Below, piece after piece: positions 34,301 to 44,482 of a stretch of DNA of 64,000 bases (its first letter is position 1; every line of letters starts with the position of its first letter). The stretch lies in NCBI GenBank assembly GCA_030272585.1, contig BSYQ01000003.1, positions 5,642,001-5,706,000 of the forward strand. Reading direction: 5' to 3'. A model generated the notes under the pieces. It saw only the letters and a program-made list of their open reading frames with translations, was not told the origin of the DNA and made no database searches. The position numbers and the translations under genes are program-made. This DNA comes from Bryopsis sp. KO-2023 (Eukaryota; Chlorophyta; Ulvophyceae; Bryopsidales; Bryopsidaceae).

Positions 34301-36259
34301 CCACCCTTTGTTGTCCCAGAAAAAGCTGATCAATTTTTGAAACCCTTCCAACACCAACTTTTCTTTTTCGATTTTGCTGCTTTTCATTTTTTGTTCTCCT
34401 TCACCATGTATTTCCACCCTTCCTTATTCTCTCAACCTAGGTGTTCCTTTCACTGTCCCATATTTTTTTCGCGCAGTCAACCCACAGCACCCATCTCCAG
34501 GTCAACACATTTTCTTTTCCCTGAACCTTTTTTTTTCTCTCAATGTTGTTTTTTTGATGAAGGCCGCTGGCCCTTGATTTCGTTCATCTTTTTTTTTGCT
34601 GTTTTTCAAAGTCTAATCTCTTTTCCATCGGATTCTTTCTCTGAACCAAAAATTCTTCATTGATTTCAGCAACTCTCCGTGTACTCCCTGCACTTTTTTT
34701 TCCTTTAAATCCGAGACCTCTTTTTTAGGAGTCTCGAACTTCATCAATAGAAAACATCTCCTCCTTCAGCTGCAATCCTAAACCTCCCAACCATTTTTTT
34801 TTCCCTCGATGATTCCCAGTTGGGCCACCCCCTCGCTCTGCAAGAGCTCAGAAGTCACCCCATAAATTGGGAAATCGGGACTGACATATTCAGCAGCAGA
34901 AGCTTCCTTTCAATGAAGTAGGAAACTCTCTCTCTCTCTTTTTTTTTTTTCTCAAAAAGCATGAATCTCTTTTTCCCCTCGAAACAATCATGAATCTCTT
35001 TTTTTTGTCCCAACTTGCGTTTTTCAAAAACGTTGAATGGAAAAAAATAAAGAATCAAGAATCAAGATGAATAAAAAATGAATGGAAAATGAAGAATGGA
35101 AAAAATGAAGAATGAATAATCAAGGAAAGAATAAAGAATAACGAGAATAACCATTGCACCGATGATTTGACATCCAACCCCACAGCAGATTCTTCGATTG
35201 CGAAACTGCCCATCCTCTTTTCAAGCATCCACTTCTTGCTTGTTTGCATTTCCCATCAGTGCAGGACCCCCAATCCAACTTGGGATTTGGCACTCCCATT
35301 GAAGGAGACCCACCAGTTGCTGTTTTCACGCGGCCTCCACATTTCTGGTCTCTGCCCAGATGCTCCCAGATATATACCACCACCCATTGGATGTCTACCC
35401 ACAGACTGAACGTTCGTTCCATTCTTGCAGGAATCCTCCAGTATTTCCCACAGAATCACCACATCCCAGCTTCCTTCCTTTTCTTGGTTTCTTTCCCGGA
35501 GTATTATTTTTCTCCCCTCATAATAACACTCGGGGTTTAACAGTTAGGAAAACGCTCCTCGTTCACCACAATATTCCAGCAAATATTCCGGCCGAGTCTC
35601 AAACTCCATAAAGCCCCATAACTCCTGTCACTGTTGCCTCTTTTTTTTCCAACATTTTTTCTTCTTAAACCAATTTTTCGGCTCTTTGTCTTTTTTGCTG
35701 TTCTGTTTTCAGTCTCTTGTTTTTTTCAACAGCTTTTTCTTCCTCCTCCAGCTTTTTGAACTCTCTTCCTTTTCTTTTTTTTCTTCCTACACTTAATTTT
35801 TTTTCTCCACTCCTATAACTCTTTTTCTTTGCTGTTCTTTTCGCACTCCCTTTTTTTTGTCCGTGTTTGTTTCATTTCTTTTTCTCAACCTCCTTTTTTC
35901 AACACACTTGTTCTTCCCAACTCCTTTTTTGTAAAAGTTTTTTTCGATACTCTCATTTTTTACTTCAACGGCTTTTTCTCAACCTCGAAAAAGCCGAAAA
36001 GTCCTGATTTCAACCAACACAACTTTTTCGAGCAGAACAGATCGCTCCAGACATCCACCAATCTGGCTTTTTCACATTACACTAACCCATTCAGCCTCCT
36101 CACGACTACCCACCCAACCATAAGAGGGCTCCACGAAGATACATAAAATAAAATCTCGTCGACATCCCAATCCGTCTTGATGTCAGTCTGCCTCTCATTC
36201 AAGCCTCAAGCCTCAAGCCACCATCCATACTGAATCCCATTATGTATTTTTCGCTGATG

Positions 36260-36762
36260 GCATCACATCGCTGGGCAATCCACACTCCATCTCTTGCTTC
36301 CGAGGAGTTGAATTTCTAGCTTCTCTTTGACATGGAGTGTTCTGTCCAATTTGTGATTGATGTGCTGCAGCTGTCTGACATGGTGCCAAAATCTCGAATC
36401 GACACCGTCATGCACACTCCAGCCTCGTATGTTTTTATTTTTTTCCAATCGTGGCTCGATTTCTCCCCGATTATTTGAAAACAGCGTCCAGAATTTGGAC
36501 ACTTAAGTGTCATCCACGATTCCCTGACAGGCAAAACAAAAATTTTCAGTTGGTGACCATTCCATTTAAGAAAGCGAAATTGCAATCAGCCCCCAGGTAG
36601 GCAAAAATTTCACCAAATCCCGATTCTTGTCGAAACAACAGTGCTTACCCTCAGTAGCCCTTCTTGCTGGACGATGAATGTGGGTGACTCATTTAATGGC
36701 TCGGCATCTAAAATGTGTCGATCATGATAAATCTCGAGACTCTTCAATGCGATTTTTTACTG
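36260..36762 (-). other. Possible exons of an unrecognised minus-strand gene
   Basis: The reverse strand of about 36762-36650 reads LKSLEIYHDRHILDAEPLNE and ESPTFIVQQEGLL up to a good donor (GGTAAGC). Further on, about 36440-36262 reads HVRQLQHINHKLDRTLHVKE and KLEIQLLGSKRW before a stop. Both look more protein-like than their surroundings, but the acceptor of the first is not in phase in an obvious way and no family is recognised. Confidence 0.25.
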
Positions 36763-38329
36763 CCGAAAAAAAAAAAAAATAATAAATGAGGAGACAAAAA
36801 TCTCTCGGAAAAACAACGAAGGTGAGCAAATCAAAGTAATTTCCTTCCCCATCACTCAACAAAAAAAAGCATCTCCAGCCAGCCACTGCAGTGAGGTTCC
36901 TGGCAGAAGCTAAAACAAAAATAACATATCCAACATTCCATTGCTGTATTTCTCACCTGCACTCCTGGAAAAAATGGTTTTTCGGCAACCTCCACCTCTT
37001 GAGGTCACACTATTTCACGGCACAGCTTGAAAACTCTGGAAAAACATTCCCATTTCCCAACCCACCCAACAAACTTTTTGGCTTCTGGAAAAGATGACTG
37101 CACAGTTGATTGTGGATCATCACCACTGTTGATATTTGTTTTGGTAAACCTTGCAGTGACATGATTTTTGAAACGAAGCTGGCCAAAATGAATTTAAGAA
37201 ATCGCTTGAAAATATTGGATACGTTGTGCCATTCTGTTGATCATTCTGTTGATGGCTCTCTTTAAAAACAAAAACCGTGTTGATATGATTGGGTTGAATG
37301 ACGCAGCCCCGCTGAATTTCCATCGCCTGGGCTACCATATGTTGCATAAGACACAACTTGAAAACAAATATTTTTTTGTGATCACCCCCTTGGATTTCTG
37401 TTGGATAACGAAACAACGCGCATCATTGCAACAGGTGAGATTCGAACTCACTCATATATATGATTAACCCATCTACTTAGCCGTCACACACCTTGACCAG
37501 AATTGGCTTGAATCCATCTTGAGAGAAACATGATCCAGAATAACAATCAATTATGTTTGCTTGGAATAAAATCAAGCTGTTTGGTTGAAAAAAATGTCCA
37601 TGTCTTTTTGATTTTGAAAACGAAAGCCATTGAGAAATTGACTCAGCACCTTTTTTGAGAGAAGATACATCCTTGCATGTCGCGTTGAGTGATTCACGTA
37701 ATGGGTCTGCCAGGAAAAGGCCGTTGAACTTTGAACTTTGCTTGAATGTTGCTTGAAACTTGAATGAAACTTGACAGAAACCAAGATATGACCTTGAGAG
37801 AGAGAGGATTTTTTTGGTACAACTTCTGGCTCAGGCTCGGAGTTGGCAGGTCAGCTTCCTATGGACATCAAAATCAAATCTCAATCATCTGGACACATCT
37901 GTTTCAAAATTAAAATTCTGGCACCACTGGTGGATGAAAAAATACTCAAGAAAAAACACGATATTGCTTCCACCCTTACCTTGACGTTCAGATTTGGTTG
38001 GCTTCATCATCTTCACAGAATTTTTTGAATGAAGAATTCCATCCCACCGACTCCACAATCCAAAGGAACTCTCCAAAGATATCTCCTCCTCCTTTTGTCG
38101 ATGCATCTGCATATTTTCTCATTTTTTTCCTCTTGTCTCTTACTTTTTTTGCCCTTCTCCATACATCTCTTGTTTTTTCTCAACCTTCCCCTCCCCCCCC
38201 TCTTTTCCTCTATGCAGTGACCATTTTTCAACATCATTTTTGTTTTTCATTTTATCTTTTCACACTCTTATTTTTTCTTCTTCAACGCTTTTTTTTCAAC
38301 CCCTTGAACCCCATGTTCCTACACGCAAT

Positions 38330-38635
38330 AATGTACAAAACTGTACAGTGCTAATATACAAGACTACTGTACAAAAAATGTACAGGAAATAATATATAAA
38401 ACTACTGCACAAAAAATGTACAGGAAATAATATATACAAAAATACTGTACAAGAAATGTACAGGAAATAATATATACAAAAATACTGTACAAGAAATGTA
38501 CAGGAAATAATATATACAAAAATACTGTACAAGAAATGTACAGGAAATAATATATAAAACTACTGCACAAAAAATGTACAGGAAATAATATATACAAAAC
38601 TACTGTACAAAAAATGTACAGGAAATATTGTACAA
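38330..38635 (+). repeat. TGTACA-based minisatellite, about 40-bp unit
   Basis: Seven or so copies of a unit near 40 bp, each with two TGTACA or CTGTAC..AATGTACAGG motifs and AAATAATATATA between them. The three central copies are identical (ATACTGTACAAGAAATGTAC). TGTACA is its own reverse complement, so each unit can pair with its neighbours. Confidence 0.85.
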
Positions 38636-39227
38636 TCTTCCTCCTGTTTTCCAACTCTCTCTTTTTTTTCTTCCTACACTTACTCCTTTTTCTTTTCAAA
38701 CCCTTTTTTTTCTCCACCTCTTTTTCTTTTCTCTTTTCTTCTTAACTGTTTCTTTTTCACTCCCTTTTTTTATCTTACACTCTTCTTTTTTTCTAATTGC
38801 ACTCAACTTTTTTTTTTCTTTCACCACATGTTTTTTTTGCCACTTTTTTTTTTGGCTGTTTTTTCAACACTCCGGGTTTTTTAACTTCATTTTCTGAACC
38901 TGCTTTTTTTTTAAATCTTTTTCTTTCTTCTTGTTGCACTCCTTTTTGTGGACTCTTTTCTAAAACTGTTCTTTCACTCTTTTTGTTTCACTATTTTTTT
39001 CTCTACATCCTTTTTTCAATCCTCTTTTCCTCTACTTTTTTTTTCATTTTCAACACTTCTAATCTCCTCATTTCCTTTCTTTCGCCTGTTTTTTTTTCAC
39101 TCTTTTTTGTTCGAATGTTTTTCCTTCACCTCCTTTTTTTGAACACCCATTTCCGTGTTTTTTTTTCACAACCTTTTTTTTTTTTTTTTCTACAAATTTT
39201 CAACCCTTGAATCCCCTGATTTTACAG

Positions 39228-39370
39228 GCAGTAATGATCAAAAATGTACAAAGAGTCAATGTTGTACAAAAAATGTACAATTGCTAATGTACAAAAACCA
39301 CTGTACAGAAATGTAGAGTTGATAATGTACAAAGGCATTGTACAGCAATGTACATAAATAATGTACAGGC
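39228..39370 (+). repeat. Second, diverged TGTACA repeat cluster
   Basis: About nine GTACA/TGTACA motifs occur in 140 bp (AATGTACAAA, ACTGTACAGAAATG, ATTGTACAGC, AATGTACATAAATAATGTAC). The spacing is less regular than in the 38330-38635 array, and it is followed directly by the CCCAG array. Confidence 0.7.
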
Positions 39371-39418
39371 CCAGCCCAGCCCAGCCCAGCCCAGCCCAGC
39401 CCAGCCCAGCCCACCCCA
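39366..39418 (+). repeat. CCCAG pentanucleotide microsatellite
   Basis: About ten tandem copies of GCCCA/CCCAG, with one variant at the end (CCACCCCAG). It is a G/C-rich island in a T-rich region. Confidence 0.9.
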
Positions 39419-39699
39419 GCAACGATCACGTTTCCTTTCATTAAATTCTTTGGCTTCCCCCTCAATTGCTTATTTCCCCCCCCCTTTTTCTTCATCTCCT
39501 TTTGTTCTCATGCCCTCTCCAGTCATACATAAAGAAAAGTCTCTTAGTGGAGTTTTTATCACCTCTTTTCCTTTTTTTTGTTAATATGCCTTTCTTTCTT
39601 GACTCTCTGTTTTTTCTTCTCATGCCCTGATCACCTCTTTTCCTTTTTCTTGTCAACATGCTTTTTTTTTCTCGACTCCCTATCATTTTTTTCCAGATT

Positions 39700-40000
39700 C
39701 AATTCAAGTTAGTTGCCACCAGAGCACCCTTCCTGGTTCTCCTCCCCAAAAAACCCCCCAAAAAAACTAACAAATGCTCAGCCCAGAAGAGCACCAACCG
39801 CTGGACAGCAATGTGAGGCCCTGGTTGAAGACGAGGTCGGTGAAACTCCAGAATGGACGAATTCGCCAGTGGATGAAATTCTGCAGGCTGATGACCAAGA
39901 AGCAATTGGAGAGGCTTCCACCAGTTCTGTGTGCTCCTTTGGGACCCTTCCAGCCTGCGAAAAACAAACAATTCCTCATACACTCATAAAGAGAATCTGA
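39700..40000 (+). other. Unassigned coding-like patch
   Basis: After a good acceptor (TTTTTTTCCAG near 39695) two plus-strand frames stay open, one acidic (EDEVGETPEWTNSPVDEIL) and one basic (ATG at 39774; GRIRQWMKFCRLMTKKQLE). The base composition differs sharply from the T-rich desert to its left. It may be a terminal exon or a transposon remnant; I cannot choose. Confidence 0.2.
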
Positions 40001-40336
40001 TATTCATGAGTTCAGTTTATGAGTGACTTCGAAAGGAAAAACAAAATAATTTCATTCATGTGAATAGATTGCATGTTTTCTTGTCAAAAAGAACTTCAAT
40101 CGGAAAAAGAAAACATAAGAGACAATATAACTTACCATATTAAGAAAATGGACCCCCACGCCCCGCCTCCGCTGGCGAAAGGGGAAGCGACAAGAAAAAC
40201 GGGGCCGTGTTCCGACGCGCGATTTTCATCTCGGAAATGGGATCAAATTTACCTCGGCTCGCATGTGATCCTCCGTATCCTTTAGTAAGAGCGACAGCGT
40301 GGCGTGGGAGGGAAAAAAAAAGATGATCTATGAAAC

Positions 40337-40499
40337 TTACGAAGCGAGGGGTATCAAGAGAATTACAAAGTGCTTCAGACCAGTCCCTTAAGTCTTGCCA
40401 CATTCGGCTCAACTGTTTTCCTCAACTAAACACAACTACCAATTATCCTTAACGGTAATTGATCCCATAACCAACACACTGGTCATCCAACCTGCTACA
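40337..40499 (-). repeat. 163-bp direct repeat, copy 1 (downstream LTR candidate)
   Basis: Same sequence as 42764-42926. Inside it the minus strand has a short open frame MWQDLRDWSEALCNSLDTPR followed by GTAAGT at the repeat edge, which could be read as an exon with a donor. Confidence 0.85.
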
Positions 40500-41049
40500 G
40501 GCCTCCCCGCCTAACCGAAATCGTGCCCTCACGATTGGATCAAAAGAAAAACATTGGTCAGCTCATCGACCTGGAATAATCTCAACACTCTTTTTTGTTT
40601 TCTCTCCCTCTTCTGGTCAATCTCACTAGAAAACAATATCCTGACCTGTCTTGCCTCAACATTCATCATGTCACAAAAACACTGTTTCAACCCCCCTGTT
40701 CTGTTCTATCCTCCCCAAAATTGTTATTTCCTTTTTCAACTGTACCCTTGCCACTCAATGTGCAATCAGTCAAATACTGATGCAAAAAATCAATCTCAAT
40801 AACCCACTGTTTCTGGGCCTCTCAGTGCATGCAACAAAAACACTCAGTCCCAAAAAACTTTATCCTTTCCCTTTTTCTTTACTTCCACAAAGAATCACTG
40901 ATCAAATCAATACAACTTCAAGACCCCAATAAGAATCTCAATCTCAAAAATTTGTTCAGCAACTCAAAGAAAATCAAGACAACTTCAATACTACCCACAC
41001 TTTCATAACCTCCCAGCAATCGCAAAGAAAATTAATGCCTCAGTTTTTT

Positions 41050-42240
41050 TCACTTGCCATAGTGGCAGCAACTTACCTCCGACACTGACCGCTCCTCTCT
41101 CTTGTCAATCATGACCATCCAGCAAACTCCTCCTGGATCCCACAGACTGATTCGAAATTGCTCACTGCTTGTGTCGTTTTGCTGAGGCCCTTTGTGCGCA
41201 TCCTCATTCATCCTTGGTCGTAGCATGCACGTATTTCCAGCCCATTTGACGTCAAAAAGTTCAATTGTAATTTGAAGAAGAGAAGTCTCATTTCCCAGTC
41301 CAGGATCCCAAAGTCGCGAACCACACCCTCGATTCTCTTCAGAATGAACGATAGGCAACATCCGTGGAATTTCGCGGAACCCATTCTCTCCAGTATTGCA
41401 CTGCTCGCAACGGACTTCTCTCCGACTTTGGTTCAATTTTGATAGGTCATCATCAGTCTCAGCAATGACCCTCTCAGCTGCACTGGTATCTTTTTTGTCG
41501 TGGGCATCGCCAGAACAGGGTATGGCATTGCACTTTTCCTCAGGAACACCGTTTGGCTCATCAGAGATCATGTCCTTGGATTCATCCTTTCCCAAATGCT
41601 CCGTTAGCTCAACAACACAGCCAAGCTCTTCCCTGTCGCTGTTGTCATTGTTGCCGTCCACAAGCTCGACTACGGAACTTCCATTTTCTTCCAAAACAAC
41701 GCGCTGCTCAGAGAGTCCCACTGCACTTTGATTACCCGTCTTCTCTTCAGTATCTTCATCGTCAAACTCCGATACCATGCTATCACCCTCGGCCATTTCC
41801 TTCCCACTCTCAAGCATATTGTTGTCAACGCCATCACTTTCAGCCGTGTGCTGGTGCTCTGTCAATTCGGCGGGTATGGTTTCGACAAGGTTTCCATGCT
41901 CCACAGGAAAAACATTCGACTCTGCGATAGGGCATATAATAGCCCGTGGAGCCATCACTACCTTTTGCCTCGCCTTCCGATCAATCACGCCCATGATAAA
42001 CTGAGCAAACAGGCCCTCAAGTTCTTGCCCATAAGCAAGGGCATCCGCTTCAGTTAGAATCCGGTCATCATCATCGTCACAAGCATCGATATACTCGTGG
42101 AAAAACTTGTCCCATCCATTCACTAGCTCTTCTACTGGGCAATCCAACCGTTCAGCGGTTTTGCGCAATGCCTCAAATAAAATTGCTCCAATGTCTGATG
42201 CCTCGTCCATGCTGTCCTTGCTCACGACTGGGTTGGGCAT
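41050..42240 (-). CDS. Acidic 396-codon ORF inside the small LTR-like element, unrecognised
   Basis: The frame starts MPNPVVSKDSMDEASDIG and stays open for 396 codons. Residues about 10-85 look helical (AILFEALRKTAERLDCP, GQELEGLFAQFIMGVIDRKA). The middle (about 115-260) is very acidic and Ser/Glu/Asp-rich. The C-terminal 130 residues are mixed and contain two LWDPG motifs (RLWDPGLGN and SLWDPGGVCWMVMID). It has no zinc knuckle, protease, RT or integrase signature. It is therefore not a standard gag-pol product. It may be a captured host coding sequence or an unknown element protein. A donor-like GTAAGT overlaps its 3' end. Confidence 0.5.
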   Translation of the reverse strand: MPNPVVSKDSMDEASDIGAILFEALRKTAERLDCPVEELVNGWDKFFHEYIDACDDDDDRILTEADALAYGQELEGLFAQFIMGVIDRKARQKVVMAPRAIICPIAESNVFPVEHGNLVETIPAELTEHQHTAESDGVDNNMLESGKEMAEGDSMVSEFDDEDTEEKTGNQSAVGLSEQRVVLEENGSSVVELVDGNNDNSDREELGCVVELTEHLGKDESKDMISDEPNGVPEEKCNAIPCSGDAHDKKDTSAAERVIAETDDDLSKLNQSRREVRCEQCNTGENGFREIPRMLPIVHSEENRGCGSRLWDPGLGNETSLLQITIELFDVKWAGNTCMLRPRMNEDAHKGPQQNDTSSEQFRISLWDPGGVCWMVMIDKREERSVSEVSCCHYGK

Positions 42241-42763
42241 TGGGCGAGCAATTGAACGTCCATAAGGAGGAAGTGCGTGACTGGGAAAGAGAGAGAAGGA
42301 GCGGTGTGCCAGAGGACACTACCAAAAACGAGAAACACAACTCGTAAGTCTTACTCGAATAGCGACGTCAAAAACCACCCTGCCTGGCGGAGTCGCGAAT
42401 AAAAATGCAAAAAGGAGTCTTGTCCCACTCAAAGTAAAAACTCTTTCCGCGCACTTCCCTGATGAGAAGGCACGATAACACTTCCAGGCACGTTCGTCAC
42501 AAAGGAAAAGCAGGAGGTTGCTCGTCACACAAGCAAACAAAGTCACGGCAGAAAGCACGTGACAGAATACTCAGTCCGGAAAGCTGCCTGAAGACACTTC
42601 CACGACCACGTTTGCCGGAGTCCTTGGTGGCGGTTAGGTGTATCGTGTGCACGCCGGCACAACACCGTAGGGAAGCAGTCAGATGGCTGCAATTCAGAAG
42701 AGATAAAAGGTCCACACAATCGACCAGTTGCAGAAAACACGGCCTCCCCTTCTTGGCCACCAC

Positions 42764-42926
42764 TTACGAAGCGAGGGGTATCAAGAGAATTACAAAGTGC
42801 TTCAGACCAGTCCCTTAAGTCTTGCCACATTCGGCTCAACTGTTTTCCTCAACTAAACACAACTACCAATTATCCTTAACGGTAATTGATCCCATAACCA
42901 ACACACTGGTCATCCAACCTGCTACA
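42764..42926 (-). repeat. 163-bp direct repeat, copy 2 (upstream LTR candidate)
   Basis: Matches 40337-40499 along its length. It lies 23 bp from the left end of the large Ty3-type element. Confidence 0.85.
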
Positions 42927-42949
42927 GAAACACACACCCGTGTTTCAAC

Positions 42950-44325
42950 TGTGACGGAGCTAGAAAGAACATGGCAGATGTACTGCCACCAGATGTAATG
43001 ATTATTCCGATGATAATTCGGAAGAATGGAATTGCCAACTCACACTGATAAACAGTCGTATTCTACGCTGCTCTATGTGAGACCTGGTGGTTCGTATGTC
43101 GGGTTCAATTCCTGACAAGGTCGATGACGTAGGAAAGTTGTATATTGATACGCTGGAAGATATCGAATAGCTGGCACGCCAACCCATGGCTAGCGCAGAG
43201 TACTAGGAGTCTTACTGCCGGCCCTGTCGTATTATGACATCCGAGGTATGACCTCTACGAAACGTGCGGCTGGGAACACAAGGAGCCAGCGAAAACACTA
43301 TGGATTCCAGCGAAACGGATACAACTCACTACGAAAAACGATCTCTTAGGCGATACGCACGACTGGCAGTCGGGTCGCTAGTCGACCCCTGTCGTGACGC
43401 CGAACTCGCGGCCAGCACACATGCGCTAGCGCTAGAACCGGCCGCGAGTATAAATATCCCACAGAATTCTGATTAAGAACAGACAGAACTCGGTGAATAC
43501 CTCGTTTACTTCTTACTTCGGACATCTATCTATAGGAGGACTCTCTTATCGTGACGGACTTAAGGAAAGCTTCGCGACTTACCTTAAACGGGAATCCCGA
43601 CCGGACGAGGTACTTCTGGCCAAAGATAGCATCATCCAAGGTTTTCTGAAGTATACTTTTGAAATGGGATACACCATCTCTTCTCTTTCTGTAAAAATAT
43701 TCTCTTGCTATTATTCTTGTGTCTCTGAGTGTCCTTATTCAAAATAAGATTGTTTCTGATCAGACTTTGATTCTAGAGGGAAATAGGAGTGAAGTCAGAA
43801 TAGTAAGGGAAGGTGCTGCCCTTCTCTTAGGAGGTTTTTCTCCACTCAGAGGAGCCGACCTCTCCTCTGAGTGTCTCCTTTCGCTTTTGGTGTTTGCGTT
43901 TTGTGTTTCTCTTTTCTCCAGCTCAGTTTTCAGAGTCCCTTAGGCCATGGTCTCTTAGCGACCACCCTCCAGGGGACTCCACTTTCTGTCTCACTCTCGG
44001 GAGCAAGGCCCTCTTAGCGGGTGTCTCCGTCGACTTTGACTCGTGTTGCGTTTAGATGCCTGGTCTTAGGCTTTTCGTTGTTATGGGGAGTCGAGACTGT
44101 GACTCTCGAATGGTGATGATTGTTAGCGCGACTGGTCTTAGCCGACTTCTTGGGTGACGGTAGTTTCAGTGCGTCGCAGTTTGGATACCAAGTTTTTGGA
44201 TAGGACATTCAATGTCGGCGTAGTCCGACTCTGTTGCCGTAGACAGATTCTGCGGTAGTTCAGTACGACTCTATCTTCAGTCGCGGCTCGAATGAAGAAT
44301 TAGTAGTTGTGCCGAATGCGTTTTC
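42950..44325 (+). repeat. Left LTR of the Ty3-type element
   Basis: Matches the right LTR base for base in every stretch compared, with constant offset 10,890 and no net length change. A TATA box (TATAAATA at 43449-43456) sits about a third of the way in and should mark U3/R. The second half repeats CTTAG motifs several times. The right edge is taken as the last base before the primer site. Confidence 0.92.
43449..43456 (+). promoter_or_regulatory. TATA box in the left LTR
   Basis: TATAAATA lies in a GC-rich setting (GCCGCGAGTATAAATATCCC) typical of a plant LTR promoter. The same site is at 54339-54346 in the right LTR. Confidence 0.7.
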
Positions 44326-44337
44326 TGGTTTCGGAGC
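44326..44337 (+). other. Primer binding site of the Ty3-type element
   Basis: TGGTTTCGGAGC directly follows the left LTR. It resembles TGGTATCAGAGC, the site complementary to the 3' end of initiator tRNA-Met that plant LTR elements commonly use. The same 12 bases follow the left LTR of the TRIM at 61046. Confidence 0.7.
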
Positions 44338-44482
44338 GTTGCGAGCTTCGGACATGTTAGGAATATGGGCCCACTAACATTACAACACAAGTTCTGTGCA
44401 ACACTGTTTACTCTGGTGATCACCTCTCGTAAAAGAGAAAGCGCTCCAGAAATTAACACAAGTGTAACACACTGTAGGAACA

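Larger units (their letters stand above)
34300..39700 (+). repeat. Long pyrimidine-rich, strand-asymmetric low-complexity region
   Basis: For over 5 kb the plus strand is dominated by runs of T broken by C (CTTTTTTTTC, TTTTTTTCAACCC, TTCTTCCTACACTT), with weak recurrence of short phrases such as TTTTTTCAACCCTTGAA(T/C)CCC before each minisatellite block. Open frames in it are Phe/Ser/Leu-rich and meaningless. A less biased patch lies at about 36150-37800. I see no supported gene. Confidence 0.6.
40337..42926 (-). mobile_element. Candidate small LTR-type element carrying an ORF
   Basis: Two direct repeats of 163 bp (40337-40499 and 42764-42926) bound a 2.26-kb interior. On the minus strand each repeat starts TGTAGCAGG and ends TTCGTAA. 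GAAAC lies immediately outside both ends (40332-40336 and 42927-42931), like a 5-bp target duplication. A purine tract (GGCGGGGAGG on the minus strand, about 40501-40512) abuts the inner edge of the downstream repeat, as a polypurine tract would. The repeats appear identical, so the element is young. The ends are not the usual TG..CA and no clear primer site is seen. It lacks gag-pol, so it would be non-autonomous. A tandem duplication of a host first exon is the alternative. Confidence 0.5.

Noticed and set aside
38330-38635. Possible CRISPR-like array
   Set aside because: Repeats are contiguous with no unique spacers, and the host is a eukaryote. It is a minisatellite.
35829-39210. Phe/Ser/Leu-rich ORFs of 60-140 codons
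   Set aside because: They are translations of poly-T/C DNA, open only because the tract lacks purines.
39222-39584. GWAGL or AQPSP repeat ORFs on either strand
   Set aside because: Produced by the CCCAG microsatellite, not by a gene.
40337-40412. Reading the 163-bp repeat as a duplicated first exon with GTAAGT donor
   Set aside because: Kept only as an alternative. Matching GAAAC flanks and the purine tract fit an LTR-type element better.
43264-43943. Short ORFs repeated exactly at 54154-54833
   Set aside because: They lie within the two LTRs, so they are duplicated because the LTR is; no sign that they are genes.
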